The notes under the pieces: generated by a model
Database searches by the model: none
What the model saw: only the letters and a program-made list of their open reading frames with translations
Told to the model about the DNA's origin: nothing
Shown here: in pieces, positions 41,801 through 49,968 of the stretch
Numbering within the stretch: the first letter of the stretch is position 1
Layout of the letters: every line of letters begins with the position of its first letter
Program-made: the position numbers and the translations under genes
Source of the DNA: Niastella koreensis GR20-10
GTDB lineage: Bacteria > Bacteroidota > Bacteroidia > Chitinophagales > Chitinophagaceae
Direction of reading: 5' to 3'
Length of the DNA: 64,000 nucleotides
Assembly: GCF_000246855.1 (NCBI RefSeq)
Contig: NC_016609.1
Location: 4,278,001-4,342,000 of the forward strand

Positions 41801-42325
41801 AACCCCACCCCCAACTTCCTCGCCGGCTGGAACAACTCGGTTGAATATAAGAACTTTGTTATATCGGCGCTTATCGATGGCCGCTTTGGTGGTAAGGTGA
41901 TGAGCATTACCCAGGCGGTACTGGATGAATACGGCGTATCGAAAGTAACAGCGGATGCCCGTAACAACGGCGGCGTTCACATTCCTGCTACCATGCTGAA
42001 TGGTTCTAAATGGAGTGGCGCCATCCCTGCTGATGTTTTCTATACAACCGTGGGTGGCCGTGCAGGGATCTCTGAATATTACATGTACGATGCCACCAAC
42101 ATCAGATTGCGTGAACTATCAGTGGGTTACAAACTGCCCTCAAAGTCAACAATTATAAAGGATATGCGCCTTTCACTGGTAGCACGCAATCTTTTCTTTA
42201 TTAAAAAAGAAGCGCCTTACGATCCTGAGTTAAGTATGAGCACCGGTAACGGGTTACAGGGTATAGACGTATTCTCCCTGCCATCTACCCGTAGTATGGG
42301 GTTAAGCTTTAGATGTTCCTTTTAA
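38900..42325 (+). CDS. SusC/RagA TonB-linked outer-membrane transporter with STN domain
   Basis: This 1141-residue protein has a signal region (VMKLTSFLLFVTCLHAAAHT), STN (PVQKVFKAVSRQTGVSIVYC), carboxypeptidase-like domain (VPIKGKIVNDKGEPIAGANV), plug (LVVTALGIQRRQKSLTYST, LYVIDGVPLTN, AAALYGSQAGNGVIMIT) and barrel ending RSMGLSFRCSF. In-frame ATGs at 38972 and 38993 are alternative starts; only the last gives an unextended signal peptide. With the SusD at 42357-43958 and the FecR upstream it forms a signal-responsive uptake system. The ligand is not evident. Confidence 0.9.
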   Translation: MQITAIIRLRRYTNGLISWYASQEMHKLLKVMKLTSFLLFVTCLHAAAHTSGQTVTLSLKNVPVQKVFKAVSRQTGVSIVYCENLFEGLEPVTISVKNATIKDVLQQCLTGAPFDYNVQGNTVVIRKKSAVEIKGDINTPPPPPVPIKGKIVNDKGEPIAGANVQVKGTKKGTSTNPDGEFTIDADKGDVLIITNIGYAARQITLTDTKSLNITLTVNSQQLGELVVTALGIQRRQKSLTYSTTKVNNAELTTVKNMNPINSLNGKVPGLQINPSSSGMGGSVRVILRGQKSTRENQPLYVIDGVPLTNFSTAQPQNLWGESGGVNTPGRDAGDVLSSLNPEDIESMTVLKGASAAALYGSQAGNGVIMITTKKGRSGMAKVDFSTAVTFERPMYTPDLQYNFNQTNADNIYSWGPAGSNPNHVKDFFKTGKTFINTIAFTAGNEKAQTYFSYSNTNNTGIMPTNEFKQHTFNFRQTSKFFNDKLNVDANIIFSTQKTNNRPASGLYYNPLTGLYLFPRGLDFNNYKNNFEYFSPTRIMNLQNWWNINPDKDLGGADNQQNPYWVLNRDVNLGKKDNLFASLTLKYPITKWLSVQARGSMNRNYDNYELHANASTQITLADYNGRFTYDRLERTLLYGDVILSGNLHLTDKIGFNFNAGSSINDQKQDRTYIDSKGADLAYANIFTLGNLNLSPALMVQPTGLRRQVQSVFATGTFDYDEKVYLDLTARNDWSSTLAYTPKAKSGYPYFSAGINTIISELAHLPQFINYSKVRLSFAKVGNDVEPFSTNPTNTIQSGNVQTVQASPYMGAYLKPEDARSFEIGTEWKFLNNRLSLDFTWYKTNTKNQYFDFAAPRGSGYSRFFVNAGNIQNQGIEAMIGYDVLNKGDVKWNTSVNFTRNRNKIVQLLPELGGMYELTLAGVNSYSLRIREGGSYGDIYGIKFLRAPDGSIVVDDKGKPQANGFGFVGNPTPNFLAGWNNSVEYKNFVISALIDGRFGGKVMSITQAVLDEYGVSKVTADARNNGGVHIPATMLNGSKWSGAIPADVFYTTVGGRAGISEYYMYDATNIRLRELSVGYKLPSKSTIIKDMRLSLVARNLFFIKKEAPYDPELSMSTGNGLQGIDVFSLPSTRSMGLSFRCSF

Positions 42326-42356
42326 TGATATAAAGAAACAGCAAAAAAATACGACA

Positions 42357-43958
42357 ATGAACAAACAACATAAATATCTCCTTTATATAACAACAGCAAC
42401 TATATTAACTAGTGGTTGTACCAAAAACTTCGAGGACTATAACAAGAATCCTTACGGCGCCAGCAACGACGATCTGTTGCCAGACTATGGCCTGGTGGTG
42501 GGTCAGTTGAAGGAAGCGGAACGTTCCATTTATGTGTATCAGCCAGCCTGGGTTACCCAGCTGCAGCAGAACCTGATGGGCGATGTGTTCGGTGGTTACA
42601 TGATGTCGCCTACCCCATTCCGTGGCAACAGCAACAACATGAACTACGACCTGGTTGACGGCTGGAACCTGTATGCCCTGAACCCGGCTTACAGCAGTCC
42701 CGAGGCCAGTGTGATGGCCCCGTTGGCGAACGTGGAATCAATCACCAAAACCCCGGCGCCGGATTTATACGCCATGGCCAAGATCCTGAAGGTAGAAGCC
42801 ATGCACCGCGTGAGCGATATTTTCGGCCCCATTATGTACTCGAAATATAAAGTGCGCGCTGAAGATGGGGGTTATGATTACGACTCGCAACAGGATGCCT
42901 ATAGTAATTTCTTTAAAGACCTGAACGAAGCCATTACCATTCTTACGCCGCTTCGCACCCAGAAGCCTACGCCCACGTTTGTTAATGCCGACCTGGTATA
43001 CAAAGGTGATTATGGGAAATGGCTGCAGTTTGCCAACTCATTGCGTTTGCGCCTGGCCCTGCGTATTGTGAAAGCCGATGCCGCCAAAGCAAAAACGGAA
43101 GGCGAAGCTGCCCTGGCCAATGCCGGTGGCTTATTAAGCAAAGCCGATGATAATTTCAGTATTGATATTGGCGCTACCGTTCACCCGTTGAACACCATCA
43201 GCGGCGCCTGGGGCGATATTCGTATGGGTGCGCCCATGGAATCGATCCTGAAAGGGTACAATGACCCACGCCTGCCCAAATACTTTATACCGGCTGTAGA
43301 CTCCGCTGTGTTGCACCAGTTCAAAGGCATTCGCAATGGTATCGACATAGACGCCAAAACCCGGTACCAGGGCTATTCCGCGCTGGTTGACCTGCCCAGT
43401 AAGCTGCAATTGATGACCGCTGCCGAAGCCTGGTTCCTGAAAGCAGAAGCCGCAACACGCGGATGGGCAAACGCCGGTACCGCCAAAGACGATTATGAAT
43501 CTGGTATTACTACTTCATTTACCCAATATGGGTTGAATGCCAGCACATATATCAACGACGCCGTAAGCACACCGGCAGAATACATCGATCCCAAAGCCAT
43601 TACAGCCGGCCAGAACGATATCAAGACCGGCAGCCAATGGCTGAGCACCATTACCATTAAATGGAATGACGCCGATGCATTTGAAACAAAACTGGAAAGG
43701 ATCATTACGCAGAAATGGATTTGTGTTTTCCCTGACGGACAGGAAGCCTGGAGCGAGTTTCGCAGAACGGGTTATCCCAAACTGTTCCCGGTAGTGATTA
43801 ACAACAGTGCCGGTAAAATTTCCACTACCGTGTTTGTTCGCCGCATCAACATTCCACCCGATGAGTATTTAACCAATCCCAAAGGGGTTGAAAGAGCCAT
43901 CAAAACCCTGAAGGGACCTGATAATGGCGGAACGCGTTTATGGTGGGATGTACAATAA
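42357..43958 (+). CDS. SusD-family (SusD-like 2) lipoprotein
   Basis: This 533-residue lipoprotein (signal LLYITTATILTSGCTKNF, Cys about 21) opens with ENYNKNP-type FEDYNKNPYG, as in the SusD-like 2 subgroup. It has the helical core (LYAMAKILKVEAMHRVSDIFGP, MTAAEAWFLKAEAATRGW) and an ending with ITQKWICVFPDGQEAWSEFRRTGYP. It follows SusC by 31 bases. It would bind the substrate at the cell surface and deliver it to SusC. No degradative enzyme is in the unit. Confidence 0.9.
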   Translation: MNKQHKYLLYITTATILTSGCTKNFEDYNKNPYGASNDDLLPDYGLVVGQLKEAERSIYVYQPAWVTQLQQNLMGDVFGGYMMSPTPFRGNSNNMNYDLVDGWNLYALNPAYSSPEASVMAPLANVESITKTPAPDLYAMAKILKVEAMHRVSDIFGPIMYSKYKVRAEDGGYDYDSQQDAYSNFFKDLNEAITILTPLRTQKPTPTFVNADLVYKGDYGKWLQFANSLRLRLALRIVKADAAKAKTEGEAALANAGGLLSKADDNFSIDIGATVHPLNTISGAWGDIRMGAPMESILKGYNDPRLPKYFIPAVDSAVLHQFKGIRNGIDIDAKTRYQGYSALVDLPSKLQLMTAAEAWFLKAEAATRGWANAGTAKDDYESGITTSFTQYGLNASTYINDAVSTPAEYIDPKAITAGQNDIKTGSQWLSTITIKWNDADAFETKLERIITQKWICVFPDGQEAWSEFRRTGYPKLFPVVINNSAGKISTTVFVRRINIPPDEYLTNPKGVERAIKTLKGPDNGGTRLWWDVQ

Positions 43959-44488
43959 AAATATCGAATAATGAATATTGAATGATGCATGTAGAAGTGA
44001 ATACAGATAAATAAAATAGGTTTTTACTTCGATATCCGACATTCTTCGGTTCAATATTCAACATTTTTAGAGATAGCAACACCCCGGCGGTTGAGAACAT
44101 TGCAACCTATCGATCGTCGAGGGTACGGACAGAAAGACCTTAAGGGGAGTTCTTTTATGTCCATCTGCAGATTTCTATTGAACCTCCCGTAAACAACAAC
44201 GGGAAGAAGCTTCTGTGAAAGCCGGGTGCAAAAGAATAAAAGGGTTTGAAGAAGGTCTCTCTTATTCGATGCTGATGTCTATCCCCGGCTTCCCGGAAGC
44301 AAAGAGTTAAAGGAGTAAAAGAGTTTGAAGAAGGTCTCTTTTGCTCCTTTCTCTTTTATAATGACCTACATAAGTCCCTCACTTTCATAAAATAGCTAAT
44401 ATAAATAACTCTTTCTTGCAGATTTTGCAGTTTTCTGCTTCAAACTCTTCCTCGCAGGTTAATTTTGTCTTAACTTTCAGGGAAGAAC
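43959..44488. repeat. 530-base gap with two kinds of repeat hairpins
   Basis: 43966-44067 is the TTCAATATTC/CTTCTACAT family (left arm AATAATGAATATTGAATGATG, right arm TTCAATATTCAACATT). At 44242-44260 and 44321-44339 the 19-mer G(G/A)GTTTGAAGAAGGTCTCT is repeated, each copy inside a hairpin; the second has arms AAAGGAGTAAAAGAG and CTCTTTTGCTCCTTT (44309-44350, 14 of 15 pairing). Between 44100 and 44230 there is other apparent secondary structure (CCCGT/ACGGG) but no recognisable riboswitch. Confidence 0.5.
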
Positions 44489-45064
44489 GTGCAACATTAT
44501 CCTACGCATACTGACACTGAGTTACTGAGAATGCTTTCTCAACACGATGAGCTTGCCTTTGCCGAAATCTACAACCGGTACTGGAAGCTATTGTATTCAT
44601 CTGCCCACAATATTTTACAGGTAAAAGACGCCGCACAGGATGCTGTGCAGGAAGTGTTTATCTCCTTATGGCGGCGCCGCGCCGATATCCAGGTAGATGC
44701 GTTACAACCTTATTTGCACCAGGCGGTGCGCTTCCAGGTATTCAAAGCTATCCGGGCCGAAAAAACCGACCAGCAATTCTTTAACCGGCTGGCCCTGATA
44801 ACCCAGGATATTTTGTTTGAAGATCCCATGTTGTTTAAAGAACTGGACACCTTATACCAGCAACTGGTGCAGGACCTGCCGCCCGATGAACAGGAGATCT
44901 TTCGCCTGCACCGCGACAGCGGGCTCACCTATAAACAGATAGCCGAACAAAAGAATATCTCCATAAAAACAGTAGAAAAGAAAATGAGCCGCTCATTGCG
45001 GGAATTGCGCTTTGGGTTGGATGATGCGCTGGTGGTATTAATAACCATCCATTTACTTAGTTAG
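44489..45064 (+). CDS. ECF sigma-70 factor
   Basis: This 191-residue protein starts at GTG 44489, with ATG 44531 the alternative. Region 2 is ELAFAEIYNRYWKLLYSSAHN, AAQDAVQEVFISLWRRRADI; region 4 is LVQDLPPDEQEIFRLHRDSGL, TYKQIAEQKNISIKTVEKKM. It ends with a hydrophobic tail (LVVLITIHLL). It is the FecI-like type but no FecR gene follows; the nearest on the same strand is 37304-38515 upstream of SusCD, an unusual inverted order. Its last four bases overlap the end of the convergent gene. Confidence 0.87.
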   Translation: MQHYPTHTDTELLRMLSQHDELAFAEIYNRYWKLLYSSAHNILQVKDAAQDAVQEVFISLWRRRADIQVDALQPYLHQAVRFQVFKAIRAEKTDQQFFNRLALITQDILFEDPMLFKELDTLYQQLVQDLPPDEQEIFRLHRDSGLTYKQIAEQKNISIKTVEKKMSRSLRELRFGLDDALVVLITIHLLS

Positions 45065-45624
45065 GTTTTGCTATTATTCAGATCATAAATTTTTTTCCCA
45101 AGTTTCAATAATGAAACCGGAATAAAGGACCGGTCTTCGATAACAGGAAACTTATTCCTGGTAATTTTTGCCAGTCGTTTATTTTTCCAATAATATTCCT
45201 TCACAGTATATTCTGTATTGTGATGAGGCTCCTGCCGCAGTACCGTCATTTCACCACACACCAGCATCCCGTTTTCGTAATAAAAAGTCTTTGAAACCCA
45301 AACGTTTTTTTGGGTACCAATCCAATATATCCGGTAAATTTCACCCTGTTTTTTTGCAAAAACATAAATTTCCCAGCCTCCATCTTCATTGTCCCCTAAA
45401 TTTAAGCTCTCGCCCATCCTTTCTTCCAGTCCCATTTCTTCAGACATGCGCATAGAATCCAAATCCAATGCGCGATGCACTGTTATATATAAAGTATGTA
45501 ACGAATCGATGGAGGCTTTATACTTTTTTATATGCGCAATTTGTGACGAAGGCGATTGGCAAAAGCTATTTGCCGAAAGGATAAAACAAATAACCCCCAG
45601 GCATATTTTCAAGGCGTATTTCAT
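45061..45624 (-). CDS. exported hypothetical protein
   Basis: This 187-residue protein has a clear signal peptide (KYALKICLGVICFILSANSFCQS). The mature part is strand-rich (GWEIYVFAKKQGEIYRIYWIG, WVSKTFYYENGMLVCGEMTVL, YTVKEYYWKNKRLAKITRN), resembling MORN/toxin-antidote repeat-type sheets of Bacteroidota periplasmic proteins of unknown role. It overlaps the convergent sigma gene by four bases and is divergent from the HD-domain gene. Confidence 0.65.
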   Translation of the reverse strand: MKYALKICLGVICFILSANSFCQSPSSQIAHIKKYKASIDSLHTLYITVHRALDLDSMRMSEEMGLEERMGESLNLGDNEDGGWEIYVFAKKQGEIYRIYWIGTQKNVWVSKTFYYENGMLVCGEMTVLRQEPHHNTEYTVKEYYWKNKRLAKITRNKFPVIEDRSFIPVSLLKLGKKIYDLNNSKT

Positions 45625-45680
45625 TATACCTAAACATATAAAATTCCCTGCGTTAATACAAGTCTTATTATTTTCGCCAC

Positions 45681-46334
45681 ATGAACAAAAATGAGATCAT
45701 TATCCAAACCGTTAATCACGTAAAACAAACGCTGGCCAACGCCGAAGGCGGGCACGACTGGTGGCATATTCACCGCGTTTGGAAAACCGCCCAGCATATT
45801 GCCGCTGCAGAGCAGGCCGATGAACTGGTGGTTGCCCTGGGCGCCCTGCTGCATGATATTGCCGATTCAAAATTTCACAATGGCGATGAAACCATTGGAC
45901 CGCGCGTGGCCCGGGAATGGTTACATTCTCTGAAGGTGGAGGAACCGGTTATTGAACACGTAGAAAACATCATTACTCATATTTCTTTCAAAGGCGGTAA
46001 TCACCACCAGCCCTTTAAGTCAAAGGAACTGGACATTGTACAGGATGCGGACCGGCTCGACGCTATTGGCGCCATTGGCATTGCCCGCGCCTTTAGTTAT
46101 GGTGGTTTTAAAAACAGGTTGCTCTACGATCCGGCAGTACCGGCCAACCTGAAGATGACGAAAGAAGAATATAAAAGCAACAGCGCCCCTACCATCAATC
46201 ATTTTTATGAAAAACTGTTATTGCTGAAAGACAGGATGAATACATCAACCGGCCGCAAGCTGGCGATGCAGCGGCATGAGTTTATGGAAAACTATCTGAA
46301 ACAGTTTTATGGTGAATGGGATGGAGCGCTATAG
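45681..46334 (+). CDS. HD-domain phosphohydrolase (YedJ/YpgQ-like)
   Basis: This 217-residue protein has all metal-binding residues of the HD fold: HDWWHIHRVWKTAQHI (H), ALGALLHDIADSKFHNG (HD), HITHISFKGG and VQDADRLDAIGAIGIARAF (D). The wording matches the YedJ/YpgQ group; B. subtilis YpgQ hydrolyses nucleoside triphosphates to monophosphates in vitro. It is cytoplasmic. Its 3' end overlaps the convergent AsmA-like gene by 28 bases. Confidence 0.87.
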   Translation: MNKNEIIIQTVNHVKQTLANAEGGHDWWHIHRVWKTAQHIAAAEQADELVVALGALLHDIADSKFHNGDETIGPRVAREWLHSLKVEEPVIEHVENIITHISFKGGNHHQPFKSKELDIVQDADRLDAIGAIGIARAFSYGGFKNRLLYDPAVPANLKMTKEEYKSNSAPTINHFYEKLLLLKDRMNTSTGRKLAMQRHEFMENYLKQFYGEWDGAL

Positions 46335-49300
46335 CCCGATGCCGGCGGCAGGGTGTATTTTCCTTCCGCTTCATTGTACATCTTCTGATATTTTCTGTTC
46401 CTTTTTACACCTGTACTGGTAACAAAACCGCTGAAAAGTGTTTTAACCCAATAATTAAATACAAACTTCTCCCGGTCCCTGATAAAAAACATGCGCGCCG
46501 GGTTTTGATTGTTCGACCTGATCAATCCGTTTGCCAACAGTGTTTCCAAAGAAAGAAATACACTTCTTTTCAGGGAATCTTCTTTATTCAACAATCGCAC
46601 TTTCAAGCCATGGTAATAAAAATTAATTTGTCCAACTGAAGCGTATTTGTTACCCGTGAGCTTCGCATATAACGTATCTGCCCTGCCTTCGGTGATAGCA
46701 ATAGCGGAAAGCGGGTTGGTCAGTTTTGTCAAATGCGTCAATTGCATAGGCGCTATGCCATATTGCATGGTAAACCCTGAAAGAGAATCAGTGTAAGATT
46801 CTGCATATCTCAAGGTGCGGATCTCATATTCCAACACCCGCCCCGACACATCCAGCACCAGGCTATCCTGTTCACCCGGCCGGCTAACTATGTTCGTTAT
46901 TGTACCATTCAGGTTACTTAAGGGCACAATGCTTTTCCTTTTGGTAATTGCCGACACTTCCTGCACATTCACAACAGCCCCTTTTATCTGAACAGAATCG
47001 ATCCGCACCGGCGCCTTCATGCCTGCAAGCAACTTTGTTGGCATTAATTTCTCAATGCCATGCAGAAAGGCCGTATTCTTATTGCGGAAAGTGGTAACGC
47101 GGGGATGTTGCAAATAAACCGAACGGATAGCCAACGAGGTATCATCTAATAACGCCCGATAATTTACCTGGTGCAACCCGATGCTATCGCAATGAAAGGT
47201 GAGATAATCTTTTTGCCAGACCGTTGTTTTAATAAATGTTTCTAATGTGATCCGTGGATTCACGGCAACATCCCTGAAGGCCAGGGCGCCCGTTTTTCCG
47301 TTTCCGGTAATATTCCCAACCGACGCAATGGTCGTACTGTCACTATAAAATAACCGGCCACCGGTAATGTGTACGCTGTTTATAATGTTTTTCAGATGTG
47401 GATTATTTCCTGCTAAATTAATTGCCAGGGGGTAACCTGCTACCCCCCCGCTTCCGTTACTGATCTCCAGCAAACCATGCGGGCCGGGTTTAACCAGTGA
47501 CAGGGAATCTGTTTCCAAAAAGAAATTATCAAATGCAATGGCCCCTCCATTGCTTTTCCCTATTACGCCGTCATCCGCATGTAAAGCAAAACGGCAGGCT
47601 ACCGATAAAGAATTACTTACAGGCCGGTAATTAATATAGGCGCGTGGAATGTCTAGTTTTCCAATCCGAAGTTCATCAGGATGAGAATTAAACAGGTGTA
47701 CCTGGAATCTTATTTCGGGGCTTTTTATCCGGCAGGCGCTGTCGGTGTATGATATGTTTTGAATAGTGGACTCACCCAATGCCGAGTAATGTAACCGCTG
47801 AACGGCAATCTGCCTACGATCATCCCTGAATGAGATGCTGTCTGCACGGGCATCCAGGTTTTGCCAGGAAACAAACCTGCCCGCAGCCTGTAATCCCTGC
47901 AGTGAAATATGGTTTATGGTTGCGTTTATTGCTGTATTATTTATTGTTTTCAGCCTTATTACCGAATGCCCGATTTTCAGCCTATTGATGGTAACCGGCA
48001 GCAACCCGCTCCTGATCTCCCCAGAGCCTCCGGGCAGCACCTGCGCATTAAGGCCAATAGTGGGAATATTCAGGGTATCTATATAAATACTTTTGTCCCT
48101 GATAAAATCTTCCCAGGAGAATCCTTCCCAATATAAATTGGCGGCATTCAGTTTTATCCCCGATGGCAGTTGAACAGCTAACGACCCCAACGTCCCAATT
48201 TCCCTGCTGCCATCGATGAAAAAATTATTCAGGCCCGCGCTTATATTGTCCTTGGCTAAATTTATTGAACCTATCCGTAATGCATGAATAGATTGCCGGG
48301 TCTCCTGGATGGAAGCACTATTCAGCATCCCAACCAGGTTTATTTCCATATCTATTTTATTAAGCGACAATTCCGGGGTTGAGGAACCCAGCGGGGTATA
48401 ATTGAGCGCGCCGTCTTTAATAGTCAACCAGTGAACATCCACCAGTTGCGCCAGGCTTTTTAACGTGTTGTAAAACTTATTGACGGGAATCCCACTTTCA
48501 ACCGCTTTCTTCCTTGCCGCACGTGAGCCAAAGAAAAACTGTGGGTTGTCAATTACCGCCACCAGCGCCTTCAATCTTTTCTCCAGCAGATCGTTCAAAC
48601 TTATATCAATTAATGTAAAGGCAGGAAGATCGATACCTTTCAAATAACCTTTCGCTTTAGGCGAAGGTTTAAGATAGGCATTTGTGCAAACCAGGTTATT
48701 GCTGTCGAATCTGAATTCATTAACCGTTAACAGATAGAGGCTGTCGCGGGTAGCAAAACTGATCTCATGCAGGTTCAAATCGATCTTACCTGCACGGATA
48801 TAAGGCACCGGGTTGCGCCCGATGTTCAGGCCGTATATTTTAAAATTGGTTTTTTTGCCGGTATAAGAGCGTTTACCGTCAGATGAAGTCAGGTGGATCT
48901 GGCCATTTTCAATATTTATAAATTTTATATTGATATTGCCGGGTAACTGATGGATCGACTCATTTAATTCACTTACCGTGTCATTGTCTTTTTTATCGGC
49001 AGGGATGGCCACAGATAGTACCGGCGATTTACAGTACAGCGTATCGAGATTGAGCTCGTTTCGCTCAAAAACGGTCGCGATCTCATTGGTTCTGAACAAA
49101 AATTTTTCTGCAAATAAGGAAGTACGTTGTCCCCTGCTATCCGGCGCCGTTGTAATAGCGCAGGAATCTACCTGAAAGGTTTGATCGTTTCCCAAAAAGA
49201 ACAGATTCTCAAATTTAATGATCTGTCCGGAAGGGAACTGCCATTGCTGTTTGCCAACCCTGAGCGTTACATTATCGGCAAAACGGAGGTGGGTATTTTG

Positions 49301-49861
49301 TTTCTGCTGTTGTCCAAAGTTCTCAACGCGAAAATTGATATTACTGATCACCAGAGGCGCGTCGTTTGTTTCCCGGTAAATGGTCATATTACCCCTGTTG
49401 ATCTCCAGCACGTGCACCTTAAAGATCTCACTGATATTCCTCAGCGACTTGAATATCTCCTGGAAAGGCCCTAATTCATTATTACTTTTTTGAACCGGTT
49501 GCTGAAAAATGGTAATAACCGGGTCGTTGATCTGTAAACTATCAACGAACAATTTACGGTGAAAAAAAAGCTGGTTCCAGGAAGCAAGGGAAAAGTAAAG
49601 GTGACTTATAGTAAACCGGTAATCTTTAAGATCGGAGGAAACAGGTTTAAAATCAACAGCGTTGAGCTTTACCCTGCCTTTGAAAAAATCTATTGATATT
49701 TTTGAAAAGTTGAGTTTATAAACCCCGTTTGTTTCGCTGCGTACAACTTCCCTTATTACCGATTTGATCCGGTATTTTATGATGAAGATCAGGGAAAGAA
49801 TGGTCACTATCGCAATAACAAGCGAAGCAAGACCAGCTTTTTTGAGCACCTTTTTATTCAT
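46307..49861 (-). CDS. large AsmA-like / inter-membrane bridge protein
   Basis: This 1184-residue protein is anchored by one N-terminal helix (LASLVIAIVTILSLIFIIKY), followed by the AsmA-type start (VYKLNFSKISIDFFKGRVKLNAVDF) and long repetitive beta-strand sequence (LTIKDGALNYTPLGSSTPEL, VRIDSVQIKGAVVNVQEV). The pattern fits the repeating beta-groove of AsmA/TamB-like proteins thought to move phospholipids between inner and outer membranes. It is much longer than E. coli AsmA. Monocistronic, convergent with the HD gene. Confidence 0.7.
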   Translation of the reverse strand: MNKKVLKKAGLASLVIAIVTILSLIFIIKYRIKSVIREVVRSETNGVYKLNFSKISIDFFKGRVKLNAVDFKPVSSDLKDYRFTISHLYFSLASWNQLFFHRKLFVDSLQINDPVITIFQQPVQKSNNELGPFQEIFKSLRNISEIFKVHVLEINRGNMTIYRETNDAPLVISNINFRVENFGQQQKQNTHLRFADNVTLRVGKQQWQFPSGQIIKFENLFFLGNDQTFQVDSCAITTAPDSRGQRTSLFAEKFLFRTNEIATVFERNELNLDTLYCKSPVLSVAIPADKKDNDTVSELNESIHQLPGNINIKFINIENGQIHLTSSDGKRSYTGKKTNFKIYGLNIGRNPVPYIRAGKIDLNLHEISFATRDSLYLLTVNEFRFDSNNLVCTNAYLKPSPKAKGYLKGIDLPAFTLIDISLNDLLEKRLKALVAVIDNPQFFFGSRAARKKAVESGIPVNKFYNTLKSLAQLVDVHWLTIKDGALNYTPLGSSTPELSLNKIDMEINLVGMLNSASIQETRQSIHALRIGSINLAKDNISAGLNNFFIDGSREIGTLGSLAVQLPSGIKLNAANLYWEGFSWEDFIRDKSIYIDTLNIPTIGLNAQVLPGGSGEIRSGLLPVTINRLKIGHSVIRLKTINNTAINATINHISLQGLQAAGRFVSWQNLDARADSISFRDDRRQIAVQRLHYSALGESTIQNISYTDSACRIKSPEIRFQVHLFNSHPDELRIGKLDIPRAYINYRPVSNSLSVACRFALHADDGVIGKSNGGAIAFDNFFLETDSLSLVKPGPHGLLEISNGSGGVAGYPLAINLAGNNPHLKNIINSVHITGGRLFYSDSTTIASVGNITGNGKTGALAFRDVAVNPRITLETFIKTTVWQKDYLTFHCDSIGLHQVNYRALLDDTSLAIRSVYLQHPRVTTFRNKNTAFLHGIEKLMPTKLLAGMKAPVRIDSVQIKGAVVNVQEVSAITKRKSIVPLSNLNGTITNIVSRPGEQDSLVLDVSGRVLEYEIRTLRYAESYTDSLSGFTMQYGIAPMQLTHLTKLTNPLSAIAITEGRADTLYAKLTGNKYASVGQINFYYHGLKVRLLNKEDSLKRSVFLSLETLLANGLIRSNNQNPARMFFIRDREKFVFNYWVKTLFSGFVTSTGVKRNRKYQKMYNEAEGKYTLPPASGYSAPSHSP

Positions 49862-49968
49862 CTAAACCCTGTTGAAGGAAGTATCAGCAAAGATATTAAA
49901 CACTTCCTTCCTGAAACCAGTAAAATTGGTGCCAGCCACTGATCTGAAAAACCGGCGTCATACAGTAA

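Noticed and set aside
44100-44480. Possible riboswitch in front of the ECF sigma gene
   Set aside because: The hairpins do not match cobalamin, TPP, SAM or other cores that I know; they fit the word-repeat pattern instead.
46307-46334. 28-base overlap of HD and AsmA-like genes as a regulatory antisense pair
   Set aside because: Short convergent overlaps at gene ends are common; nothing else supports regulation.
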